The position numbers were made by a program, and so were the translations under genes. Under the pieces are notes generated by a model that was given only the letters and a program-made list of their open reading frames with translations, was not told where the DNA came from and did not search any database. Below, piece by piece: positions 1 to 6,123 of a stretch of 6,123 nucleotides of DNA. Where the stretch lies: assembly GCA_015904045.1 (NCBI GenBank), contig JABMDG010000393.1, forward strand, positions 1 through 6,123, given 5' to 3'. This DNA is from Nitrospira sp. GTDB taxonomy: Bacteria; Nitrospirota; Nitrospiria; Nitrospirales; Nitrospiraceae. How positions within the stretch are numbered: the first letter of the stretch is position 1; each line of letters opens with the position of its first letter.

Positions 1-169
1 GATTGCGGTTGCGGTGCTGGCCGAGCACATGGGACATGGAGGATCCGCGGCGGCTCCGCTTGCAAAGGAACTCATCGAGACGTACATCAAACTGACCTCG
101 CCGGCGCCGGCCGTGACCGCTGACGACTCCACGGCAAAGCCGGCTCGGCGAGCCCCGGAGCCGTTATGA
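1..169 (+). CDS. mrdA: Penicillin-binding protein 2 (MrdA), C-terminal end only
   Basis: This is the last 55 codons of a gene that starts left of the window; codons are in phase from base 2 and the TGA stop is at 167-169. The visible peptide has the pattern AVAVLAEHMGHGGSAAAPLA followed by a helix ending in ETYIKL. This is the typical last strand and helix of the class B PBP transpeptidase domain (a valine-rich strand, a G-x-GG-S turn, then AAP-(I/L)-A). About 25 residues rich in Ala, Pro and charge follow. PBP2 cross-links peptidoglycan during cell elongation and acts in the periplasm, anchored to the inner membrane. The catalytic Ser-x-x-Lys and KTGT motifs lie outside the window, so PBP2 rather than another class B PBP is inferred mainly from the directly overlapping rodA, its usual partner. 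The stop overlaps the rodA start by four bases (ATGA, 166-169). Confidence 0.8.
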   Translation, partial: IAVAVLAEHMGHGGSAAAPLAKELIETYIKLTSPAPAVTADDSTAKPARRAPEPL

Positions 170-1287
170 TCGATCGGTTCACGGAGGCCCGCGGGTTCGA
201 CAATTTCGACCTCCGCTATGTGGGGCTCATCCTGGCCATCCTCGGCCTCGGCGTGCTCTCCATTCACAGCGTGACCCACGACCAGCCGGGCGGCCTGGCT
301 CCGTATTATCTCAAGCAGTTGATCTGGATCGGCTTGGGGGCGGCGGCCTTCCTGGTCATGTGGGTCTGGGACTATCACAGTCTCGCGCGGCTGGCCTATC
401 CCGCCTACGCGCTCGTGCTGCTGATGCTGCTCTTCGTGCTGTTCGAAGGGCGGGCGAGTAAAGGCGCGCAACGGTGGATTGCGATGGGACCGTTTACGTT
501 TCAACCCTCCGAATTTGCCAAGCTCGTGCTGATCCTGGTGCTGGCCCATTATTATTCGAAAGCGCCGCGCGTGGGGTGGCTCCAGCGTGTGATCCTGCCG
601 GGTTTGTTAATGCTGCCGGGACTGCTGCTGATTCTGAAACAGCCGGATCTGGGCAGCGGCCTGAGCTTCGTCGCGGTCTATGCCGCGATGTTGTTAATGG
701 TCGGGGTGCGGTCTCAGGCGCTGGGGGTCATTCTGCTCTTTTCCGTCATGCTGTTTCCCTTCGCGTGGGAAGGGGTGTGGGGGTCCTTGCATGATTACCA
801 GCGACAGCGCATTATGGCGTTCGTCAATCCGGACTATGATCCGGGAGGCAAAGGGTATCACGCGCTGCAGTCGAAAATTGCGATCGGGTCCGGCGAATTG
901 ACCGGGAAGGGGCTGTTCGGCGGCACGCAAAGCCAGCTGAAGTTTTTACCGGAAGGCCATACGGATTTCGTGTTTGCGGTGTTTGCGGAAGAGTGGGGCT
1001 TTCTCGGCGTCCTCCTGCTGCTGGTGCTGTTTGTCGCCCTGATTTGGCTGTCGCTGGAAATTGCGTCCAAGGCGAAAGATCAGTTGGGGGCATTGCTGGC
1101 GGTGGGGATCGTCTCGATGCTCTGTTTCTGTGTCGTGGTGAATATCGGGATGACGGCAGGGATGTTCCCGATCGTCGGCATCCCCTTGCCGCTGGTGAGT
1201 TACGGCGGGAGCGCCACGATCATGACCATGGCGTCGCTGGGATTGCTGTTGAATGTGAAACGAAGACGGTTGAGTTTGTTCTATTGA
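166..1287 (+). CDS. rodA: RodA, SEDS-family peptidoglycan glycosyltransferase (rod shape)
   Basis: A 373-residue polytopic membrane protein, close to the usual family length (about 370). RodA polymerises lipid II into glycan strands for lateral wall growth, working with PBP2 in the inner membrane. SEDS signatures are visible in order: QPSEF at 113-117 (with Glu116), KQPDLGSGLS at 158-167, the large extracytoplasmic loop with KGYHALQSKIAIGSG from 229, then LPEGHTDFVF at 261-270. Asp267 in that last motif matches the essential Asp of RodA (HTDF motif). GIPLPLVSYGGS at 348-359 closes the core. About ten hydrophobic segments can be counted, the first at roughly 18-36, and the C-terminus is basic (KRRR). 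The ATG at 166 is chosen because GGAG at 157-160 lies five bases upstream, inside the end of mrdA, and the ATGA overlap indicates translational coupling. The protein could only be confused with FtsW, but the mrdA neighbour favours RodA. All key residues are intact. Confidence 0.96.
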   Translation: MIDRFTEARGFDNFDLRYVGLILAILGLGVLSIHSVTHDQPGGLAPYYLKQLIWIGLGAAAFLVMWVWDYHSLARLAYPAYALVLLMLLFVLFEGRASKGAQRWIAMGPFTFQPSEFAKLVLILVLAHYYSKAPRVGWLQRVILPGLLMLPGLLLILKQPDLGSGLSFVAVYAAMLLMVGVRSQALGVILLFSVMLFPFAWEGVWGSLHDYQRQRIMAFVNPDYDPGGKGYHALQSKIAIGSGELTGKGLFGGTQSQLKFLPEGHTDFVFAVFAEEWGFLGVLLLLVLFVALIWLSLEIASKAKDQLGALLAVGIVSMLCFCVVVNIGMTAGMFPIVGIPLPLVSYGGSATIMTMASLGLLLNVKRRRLSLFY

Positions 1288-1462
1288 ACGTGTCACTGTG
1301 GCCGCGCGGCCGTGCGGCGGCGCGTCGGTGATGAAATGATTGGTATGAATTTGTCGAGAGCCGGTGAGATGGTGAAGGGAATGATGATCAGCGGAGGACT
1401 TGGGCGGTTGCCTGCGTCCGCCGCGTCCCTCATGCGGCGGCTCTCCAGCACAAGGAGTGGGT
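1288..1462 (+). promoter_or_regulatory. Non-coding leader between rodA and rng with GC-rich inverted repeats
   Basis: These 175 bases contain no convincing gene. A 12-base perfect palindrome GGCCGCGCGGCC sits at 1300-1311. A hairpin can form at 1418-1440: CCGCCGC (1418-1424) pairs perfectly with GCGGCGG (1434-1440). It can extend inward by a G-T and a T-A pair to leave a five-base loop, and it ends 11 bases before the AAGGAG of rng. A second copy of GCGGCGG at 1314-1320 could compete for the same CCGCCGC strand. There is no T-tract, so neither structure is a standard intrinsic terminator. A weak -10-like TATGAA with an upstream TG (1341-1349) is visible but has no matching -35. Whether rng has its own promoter here cannot be decided from the sequence. 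Confidence 0.4.
1452..1457 (+). promoter_or_regulatory. Shine-Dalgarno site that fixes the rng start
   Basis: AAGGAG lies five bases before the ATG at 1463. This favours 1463 over two in-frame upstream alternatives, TTG at 1400 and GTG at 1457, the latter overlapping the site itself. The 21 extra residues that the TTG start would add (rich in Pro, Gly and Arg) have no counterpart in RNase G proteins. Confidence 0.75.
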
Positions 1463-2971
1463 ATGGGGACAGAGATTGCCATTACGGTCGCGCGGGAAGA
1501 AACCCGCGTGGCGGTTCTTGATGGGAGTGTGGTTACCGATTTGTTCGGTGACCGTGCCAAGCACAAGGACTATGTCGGAAATATTTATAAAGGTCGGGTC
1601 GCCAAGATTCTTCCCGGCATGCAGGCGGCATTTGTGGATATCGGCTTGGAGAAGGCTGCCTTCATGCACGTGTCCGATCTTTCGGTGGATGCGGAGCCGG
1701 GGGATATGGTGGTCGAGGCCGAGGAGGATGACAAGGACTCGGATGTGCTCCGTCCGAAACGGCAGAGCGCAAAACCGATCGAACAGCTCTTAACGGAAGG
1801 CCAAGAGCTGATGGTCCAGATTTCGAAGGGACCGATCGGCACCAAGGGGTCACGGGTCACGACCTACGTGTCATTGCCCGGCCGGTACCTGGTGTTCATG
1901 CCGAATGTCGAACATATCGGCGTGTCGAGGCGGATTCCGCGCGATGAGGAACGGGCGCGGCTGAAGGACGTCATGCGGCGCGTCCGCCGTCCCGGATTCG
2001 GCTACATCGTCCGGACGGTCAGCGTAGGCGTCAAGGAGGACGAACTCAAGTCCGACGTCGACTTTCTGCACGTCCTCTGGCAGGACATCCTGACCAAGCG
2101 GGATCAGCTGGGTGCGCCGGCGTTACTGCACAGCGACTTGAGCCTCAGCTTCCGCGTGGTGCGGGACCTGTTCAGCAAGAAAGTGGACCGGCTCTGGATC
2201 GACGCCCGGCAGGAATACGACGCCATTCGAAATTTCGTGCAGCGGTTTTCCCCCGAACAAACCTCGCGGATCCATTTCTACGACAAGGAGGAGTCGCTGT
2301 TCGACCACTTGGGCGTGGAGCAGGAGATTACCCGGGCCATGAGCCGCAAGGTCTGGCTCAAGTCGGGCGGGTATCTGGTGATCGATCATACGGAAGCGAT
2401 GACGGTGATCGACGTCAATACCGGCCGGTTCGTCGGGAAACGGGACCAGGAAGAGACGATCCTCCGGAACAATTTGGAGGCGGCCAAAGAAGTCGCGTAC
2501 CAGCTGAAACTGCGGGGCATCGGCGGCATCATCATCGTCGATTTTATCGACATGGAGCGGGAGAAGAACCGCGACAAGGTCTACCATGCCCTGATGGATG
2601 CCATGGCCTCCGACAAGGCGCGCACGCGGATCTCCAGAATTTCGGATCTCGGATTGATCGAAATTTCGCGCGAGCGCGTCCGCGAGGACTTGCTGCGCTC
2701 GTTGTCCGAACCCTGCCGGTACTGCGAAGGACGCGGCTATACAAAGTCCCCGACCACCGTGGCCTATGAAATCTTCCGGGAGATCCGCCGCATCGAACCG
2801 TCCGAGGACCAGCACCGAATTGTCGTCGGAGCCCATCCGACGGTGGCCGAGTTGCTGCAAGATGAAGAGCGCCACGGGGTGGAAAACTTGGAACAGGAGT
2901 ATTCGGCCAAGATCGTGATCATGCCGGATAACCAGTTGCACCTCGAGCAGTACGATCTGGTCGTCATGTAA
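1463..2971 (+). CDS. rng: Ribonuclease G (RNase E/G family endoribonuclease)
   Basis: A 502-residue protein, close to E. coli RNase G (489) and without the long C-terminal scaffold of RNase E. The enzyme cuts single-stranded AU-rich RNA in the cytoplasm and takes part in rRNA 5' maturation and mRNA decay. Recognisable regions are: an N-terminal RNase H-like strand set (1-35); an S1 domain with GNIYKGRV at 39-46 and the RNA-contacting pair Phe57/Phe67 in QAAFVDIGLEKAAF; a 5'-sensor with VRT at 183-185; the catalytic DNase I-like part with VIDVNTG at 315-321 (Asp317, Asn319) and IIIVDFIDM at 356-364 (Asp360); and the Zn-link Cys418-x-x-Cys421-x-G-x-G. The C-terminus ends YDLVVM, like the FDVVMM of E. 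coli RNase G. An acidic insert of about 15-20 residues (around 74-94) widens the S1 region compared with E. coli. The next gene starts 11 bases after the stop, so rng and dprA are probably co-transcribed. Confidence 0.96.
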   Translation: MGTEIAITVAREETRVAVLDGSVVTDLFGDRAKHKDYVGNIYKGRVAKILPGMQAAFVDIGLEKAAFMHVSDLSVDAEPGDMVVEAEEDDKDSDVLRPKRQSAKPIEQLLTEGQELMVQISKGPIGTKGSRVTTYVSLPGRYLVFMPNVEHIGVSRRIPRDEERARLKDVMRRVRRPGFGYIVRTVSVGVKEDELKSDVDFLHVLWQDILTKRDQLGAPALLHSDLSLSFRVVRDLFSKKVDRLWIDARQEYDAIRNFVQRFSPEQTSRIHFYDKEESLFDHLGVEQEITRAMSRKVWLKSGGYLVIDHTEAMTVIDVNTGRFVGKRDQEETILRNNLEAAKEVAYQLKLRGIGGIIIVDFIDMEREKNRDKVYHALMDAMASDKARTRISRISDLGLIEISRERVREDLLRSLSEPCRYCEGRGYTKSPTTVAYEIFREIRRIEPSEDQHRIVVGAHPTVAELLQDEERHGVENLEQEYSAKIVIMPDNQLHLEQYDLVVM

Positions 2972-2982
2972 TCGACAGTGTG

Positions 2983-4101
2983 ATGGATCACGGCGCGCTC
3001 GTCTCCTGGCTGACACTGCAATCGATTGACGGGGTGGGCGACCGCACGCTGCTTAAGTTGGTGCAGGCGTTCGGCTCGCCGGAAGCCGTGCTGTCGGCGG
3101 AACAGGTTGATCTGATCCGGGCCGGGTGCAGTGCCGAGCTGGCCGAATCGATCCGGCGCGGACCCCCGGCCCTTGTCCGTCACCAGATCGAGAAACAAAT
3201 CCGCACCGCCGAGCATCTCAAGATCCGCGTCCTCACCGTCTTCGACCGGTCCTATCCCGCACGGCTCAGAACCATTCCCGACCCGCCTCCGTTGCTGTAT
3301 GTGAGCGGGACCTTGTCGGCTCAGGACGACGTCGCGGTGGCGATCGTGGGAGGCCGGCGCGCGACGCCGTCCGGCCGGGTCGTGACCGAAGAGATCGCCA
3401 AAGATCTTGCCGCCACCGGCGTGACGATCGTGAGCGGTCTGGCGCGCGGCATCGATGCGGCGGCGCACCGCGGTGCGCTGGCGGGCAAGGGGCGCACGAT
3501 CGCGGTGCTGGGATGCGGCATCGATCGGACGTATCCGCCGGAGCATCAGGCGTTGCGGCGCAGCATCGACGCGCACGGCGCGGTTCTCTCCGAGCTGCCG
3601 ATCGGCTCGTCTCCGCTGAGCCATCACTTTCCCCGGAGGAACCGGATTATCAGCGGGCTCTCGTTGGGCGTGCTCGTAAGCGAAGCCGCAAAGGACAGCG
3701 GATCGCTGATCACGGCCAAGTTGGCGTTGGAGCAGGGCCGTGAGGTCTTTGCCGTACCGGGCTCCGTGAAAGAAGACGCCTGCCGGGGATCGAACAGCCT
3801 CATCAAAGAAGGAGCGACCTTGATCGAGCGGGCGCAAGACATTCTCGACGACATTCTGCCTCAGATCGACGCACGGCTCCGGGCCGCGCTGCGCGTCGAG
3901 GCCGCGTCGGCACTCCCGCATGCCCCGTTGAGCAGCGAGGACGGTCCGGTGTACGAGGCGTTATCGTATGAGGCGCGGTCCGTCGATATGGTGATCGAAG
4001 CGACGGGGCTGAGCGCTGCCAAAGTGTCTGCCAGCTTGCTGTCTCTGGAATTGTCAGGGCGTGTGCGCCAGCTTCCCGGCCAGCAGTACATCCGCTTGTA
4101 G
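2983..4101 (+). CDS. dprA: DNA-processing protein DprA (Smf), RecA loader on ssDNA
   Basis: A 372-residue cytoplasmic protein with the full three-part DprA layout. DprA binds incoming single-stranded DNA and loads RecA during natural transformation; it is also kept in many species not known to be competent. Residues 8-40 form a helix-hairpin-helix/SAM-like part (IDGVGDRTLLKLVQAFGS). Residues about 80-295 form the Rossmann-like core, with IVGGRRAT at 121-128, SGLARGIDAAAH at 151-162, GCGIDRTYP at 178-186, FPRRNRIISG at 216-225, DSGSLITA at 238-245 and GSNSLIKEGA at 269-278. A C-terminal winged helix follows from about 316 to the end. The ATG at 2983 is preferred; GTG at 2980 is the in-frame alternative. 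Neither has a good Shine-Dalgarno site, so translation is probably coupled to rng, whose stop is 11 bases upstream. The stop codon's last base is also the first base of an inverted-repeat element. One oddity: Gly124 stands where many homologues have Ser or Thr (VGSR/VGTR). Confidence 0.95.
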   Translation: MDHGALVSWLTLQSIDGVGDRTLLKLVQAFGSPEAVLSAEQVDLIRAGCSAELAESIRRGPPALVRHQIEKQIRTAEHLKIRVLTVFDRSYPARLRTIPDPPPLLYVSGTLSAQDDVAVAIVGGRRATPSGRVVTEEIAKDLAATGVTIVSGLARGIDAAAHRGALAGKGRTIAVLGCGIDRTYPPEHQALRRSIDAHGAVLSELPIGSSPLSHHFPRRNRIISGLSLGVLVSEAAKDSGSLITAKLALEQGREVFAVPGSVKEDACRGSNSLIKEGATLIERAQDILDDILPQIDARLRAALRVEAASALPHAPLSSEDGPVYEALSYEARSVDMVIEATGLSAAKVSASLLSLELSGRVRQLPGQQYIRL

Positions 4102-4226
4102 CAGGATGGTGAAAACGTCCGCCAGCTTTGTTCTCGCGTCGCTCAGAGGCTCAACATACGGCACAGAGTATGCCTCGCCTCTTCGCTCGCTGCGGCCTCG
4201 CTGGTCGGCCATTTTGACCATCCTGC
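4101..4226. repeat. Imperfect 126-bp palindromic intergenic element (REP- or MITE-like)
   Basis: The left arm GCAGGATGGTGAAAA (4101-4115) and the right arm TTTTGACCATCCTGC (4212-4226) are inverted copies, identical at 14 of 15 positions. Further pairings are nested inside in register: CCGCCAGC (4119-4126) with GCTGGTCGG (4200-4208, one bulged base), AGAGGC (4145-4150) with GCCTCT (4177-4182), and CATAC (4155-4159) with GTATG (4168-4172) around an eight-base loop. The whole element can therefore fold into a long interrupted hairpin on either strand. It abuts dprA exactly, starting on the last base of the TAG stop. Both strands are open in at least one frame, and both arms encode Arg-Met-Val-Lys, so annotation programs may call spurious small proteins here. 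No transposase is present and no target-site duplication is obvious. It could act as a 3' mRNA-stabilising structure or a weak terminator for dprA. That it is dispersed in the genome is inferred, not shown. Confidence 0.65.
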
Positions 4227-4359
4227 GGGCAAGTGCCAACCGACGTGTTGCTCAACCTGGACATGAGCCTCAACCGATGCGGAACGTGCAGCTTCCGCCG
4301 TTCTAGTTGCATCAACCCGAGATATTTGATACGGATGGGGCGACCTTTTATGTGGTAAT
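4227..4359 (+). other. Remainder of the dprA-topA intergenic region with short direct repeats
   Basis: No credible gene is seen in this stretch. CTCAACC occurs at 4251-4257 and again at 4269-4275, an 18-base period, and CTCAAC also occurs inside the palindromic element at 4150-4155. This suggests a short degenerate repeat tail attached to that element. From about 4300 the sequence becomes more AT-rich (GATATTTGATA around 4321-4331, CCTTTTATG around 4344-4352), as expected for a topA promoter region, but no convincing -35/-10 pair can be named. Confidence 0.4.
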
Positions 4360-4363
4360 GGAG
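4360..4363 (+). promoter_or_regulatory. Shine-Dalgarno site of topA
   Basis: GGAG is placed five bases before the ATG at 4369. It supports that start, which also gives the standard N-terminus MAKSLIIVESPTKAK of bacterial topoisomerase I. Confidence 0.7.
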
Positions 4364-4368
4364 TTGTC

Positions 4369-6123
4369 ATGGCAAAGTCTCTGATCATCGTTGAGTCGCC
4401 GACCAAGGCGAAAACCGTCACCAAATATCTGGGGCGCGGCTATACGGTCATGGCCTCGGTCGGCCACGTCAAGGATCTGCCGACGAGCAAACTGGGCGTC
4501 GATCTCGAACACGATTTCGCACCGCAGTACGTGACGATTAAGGGCAAGTCGAAGGTGTTGGCCGATATCAAGAAGAAGGCCGAAGAGGTCGATAAGATTT
4601 TCCTGGCACCGGACCCCGATCGCGAAGGGGAGGCCATCGCCTGGCACATCGAACAGGAATTGCTGGGGAAGTCGAAAAAGAAAAAGAAGGACGGGAAAAT
4701 TTTCCGGGTCCGGTTCAACGAGATCACCGAGTCGGCGATCAAGCGCGCGCTGCAGTCGCCCGAGGAAATCAACATGAAGCTGGTCAACGCCCAGCAGGCG
4801 CGCCGTGTGTTGGATCGCATCGTCGGCTATCAAGGCAGCCAGCTGCTCTGGAACAAAGTGCGGCGCGGGCTCAGCATGGGGCGTGTGCAATCCGTCGCCA
4901 TGCGGTTGATTTGCGAGCGGGAAGCGGAACGGGAAGCCTTCAGGGCGGAGGAGTACTGGTCGATCACGGCGCTGCTGGCCGGCGCCACTCCCCCGTCGTT
5001 CGAAGCCAGGCTCCACAGTATGAACGGGGAGGAGGCGTCGATCGAAAACGCCGAGCAGGCCGGGCGCGTGGTGGAGGCCATTCGCGGCAAGCCGTTCGTC
5101 GTGCAGTCGGTCGAGCGCCGGGAAAAGAAGCGCAACCCTGTCGCGCCGTTCATTACGAGCCGTTTGCAGCAGGAGGCCGCCCGCAAACTGCATTTCTCGC
5201 CGAAGAAGACGATGACGCTGGCGCAGCAGCTCTACGAGGGGATCGAAATCGGCGCCGAAGGGGCCACCGGCCTCATTACCTATATGCGAACGGATTCGCC
5301 GCGTATTTCCAACGAAGCGATGGCCGAAGCGCGGGACGTCATTCAGTCGCGATTCGGGGCCGAGTATCTGCCGGCGACGCCGAACGTGTACAAGACGCAG
5401 AAGGCCGCGCAGGAGGCGCATGAAGCGGTCCGTCCGACGGCGGCGGCGCGCGACCCGGAATCGATCCGCCAGTATTTGGATCCGGATCAATACAATCTGT
5501 ACAAACTGATATGGAATCGCTTCATCGCGTCGCAGATGGTGCCGGCGATCTTAGACGTGACGCGTATCGATTCGTCGCCGGTCGGAACCAAGGATACATA
5601 CATCTTCCGGTCCACGGGCACGGTGGTGAAGTTCCCGGGCCATACGATTGTCTACCTGGAGGGAGTCGATAAGGAATTGCCGTCGCAGAAGCCGAAAGCC
5701 GATCAGGAGGAGGACGACAGCGAACGGCAGCTGCCGGCCCTCTCCGAGGGCGAGCAACTGCGGCTGGTTGAACACGAGGGGCAAACGGTCGAGGGCCTGA
5801 CCTCGAAGCAACACTTCACGCAGCCGCCGCCCCGGTACAACGAGGCGTTGCTGATCAAGGAGCTGGAAGAAAAGGGCATCGGCCGCCCGTCGACCTACGC
5901 GGCGATCATTTCGACGATCCAAGATCGCAAATATGTCGAAAAGACCGAAGGACGGTTGGTCCCGACGGAAACCGGCCGGACGGTCAATGACTTCCTGATG
6001 AAGGGGTTCCCCGAACTCATCAACGTCGATTTCACCTCGCAGTTGGAAGAGCAGCTCGATGAAGTGGAAGAGGGGACCAAGCCCTGGGTCACGGCGGTGC
6101 GCGACTTCTATACGCCGTTTACC
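4369..6123 (+). CDS. topA: DNA topoisomerase I (TopA), N-terminal 585 residues, open at the right edge
   Basis: A type IA topoisomerase that relaxes negative supercoils by passing one strand through a transient 5'-phosphotyrosine break. The first 585 codons are present without a stop; E. coli TopA is 865 residues, so the rest of the core and any C-terminal zinc ribbons lie outside. The Toprim domain shows IIVESPTKAK (Glu9) and DPDREGEAIAWH with the metal-binding triad Asp82, Asp84, Glu86. QQARRVLDRIVGYQ (about 142-155) and SMGRVQS (169-175) follow. The active site is ITYMRTDS with the nucleophile Tyr305 and Arg307, supported by AHEAVRPT (His351) and KGIGRPSTYA from 502. A lysine run (Lys103-Lys107) sits in a surface insert at the end of the Toprim domain, and an acidic linker occurs around residues 442-464. 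The ATG at 4369 has GGAG five bases upstream. dprA-topA adjacency is common in bacteria; here the pair is separated by 267 bases carrying a palindromic element, which may give topA its own transcription. Confidence 0.97.
   Translation, partial: MAKSLIIVESPTKAKTVTKYLGRGYTVMASVGHVKDLPTSKLGVDLEHDFAPQYVTIKGKSKVLADIKKKAEEVDKIFLAPDPDREGEAIAWHIEQELLGKSKKKKKDGKIFRVRFNEITESAIKRALQSPEEINMKLVNAQQARRVLDRIVGYQGSQLLWNKVRRGLSMGRVQSVAMRLICEREAEREAFRAEEYWSITALLAGATPPSFEARLHSMNGEEASIENAEQAGRVVEAIRGKPFVVQSVERREKKRNPVAPFITSRLQQEAARKLHFSPKKTMTLAQQLYEGIEIGAEGATGLITYMRTDSPRISNEAMAEARDVIQSRFGAEYLPATPNVYKTQKAAQEAHEAVRPTAAARDPESIRQYLDPDQYNLYKLIWNRFIASQMVPAILDVTRIDSSPVGTKDTYIFRSTGTVVKFPGHTIVYLEGVDKELPSQKPKADQEEDDSERQLPALSEGEQLRLVEHEGQTVEGLTSKQHFTQPPPRYNEALLIKELEEKGIGRPSTYAAIISTIQDRKYVEKTEGRLVPTETGRTVNDFLMKGFPELINVDFTSQLEEQLDEVEEGTKPWVTAVRDFYTPFT

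Noticed and set aside
1400..1462. N-terminal extension of rng from the TTG at 1400
   Set aside because: It lacks a ribosome binding site and overlaps the leader hairpin, and the extra residues are unlike RNase G. The ATG at 1463 has AAGGAG at ideal spacing.
1312..1521. Small + strand open frame (69 codons) between rodA and rng
   Set aside because: It starts with GTG without a ribosome binding site, runs into the rng coding region in another frame, and its Arg/Gly-rich product resembles no family.
2764..3921. 385-codon open frame on the - strand over the end of rng and most of dprA
   Set aside because: It overlaps two genes with intact catalytic and structural motifs on the + strand; the composition is that of a shadow frame.
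4101..4226. The palindrome as a standard intrinsic terminator of dprA
   Set aside because: The outer arms are separated by almost 100 bases and no T-tract follows the right arm, so it does not fit the usual hairpin-plus-U-run form.
4326..4354. Candidate topA promoter: TTGATA, 17-base spacer, TATGTG
   Set aside because: The -10 is poor, and transcription would begin at about 4361, cutting off the GGAG ribosome binding site at 4360-4363.
4675..4689. A-rich lysine run in topA as a possible slippage or frameshift site
   Set aside because: The A runs are only five long and interrupted by G, no slippery heptamer of six A then G is present, and the normal frame continues with conserved topoisomerase motifs.
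4348..5490. 380-codon open frame on the - strand across the topA start
   Set aside because: It is antisense to a strongly conserved topA region. The Arg/Leu/Asp-rich product is typical of GC-rich shadow frames, and no motif is recognisable.

Overview
The window is a GC-rich, gene-dense bacterial chromosome segment. All five recognisable genes are housekeeping genes on the + strand: the 3' end of mrdA (penicillin-binding protein 2), complete rodA, complete rng (RNase G), complete dprA, and the 5' two-thirds of topA, which runs off the right edge. The codon use and protein character fit a Gram-negative-type bacterium with a GC content of about 60%. The rodA-rng-dprA-topA layout together with the repeat after dprA reminds me of Nitrospira (phylum Nitrospirota). 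That assignment is from memory and was not tested.

Layout. Positions 1-1287 hold the cell-elongation pair. mrdA ends in a 4-base ATGA overlap with rodA, so the transpeptidase and the SEDS glycosyltransferase of the elongasome are probably translationally coupled. Positions 1288-1462 are a 175-base non-coding leader with a clear hairpin just before the ribosome binding site of rng. Positions 1463-2971 encode RNase G with its S1, 5'-sensor, catalytic and Zn-link signatures intact. After an 11-base gap, dprA (2983-4101) encodes the ssDNA-binding RecA loader. Positions 4102-4368 are non-coding. The first part is a roughly 126-base imperfect inverted repeat that starts on the last base of the dprA stop codon, and a stretch with short CTCAACC repeats follows. 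topA begins at 4369 and is open to the end of the window.

How the genes work together. mrdA and rodA form one functional unit, lateral peptidoglycan synthesis. The rng gene next to them parallels E. coli, where rng (cafA) lies beside mreBCD. dprA-topA is a widely conserved neighbour pair (for example in Bacillus), so trmFO, xerC and hslVU would be plausible next genes to the right. The short or overlapping junctions suggest co-transcription of mrdA-rodA and of rng-dprA.

No novel multi-gene system is visible. The most interesting non-standard item is the palindromic intergenic element at 4101-4226, which looks like a REP- or MITE-type repeat. The alternative-pairing leader upstream of rng comes second.
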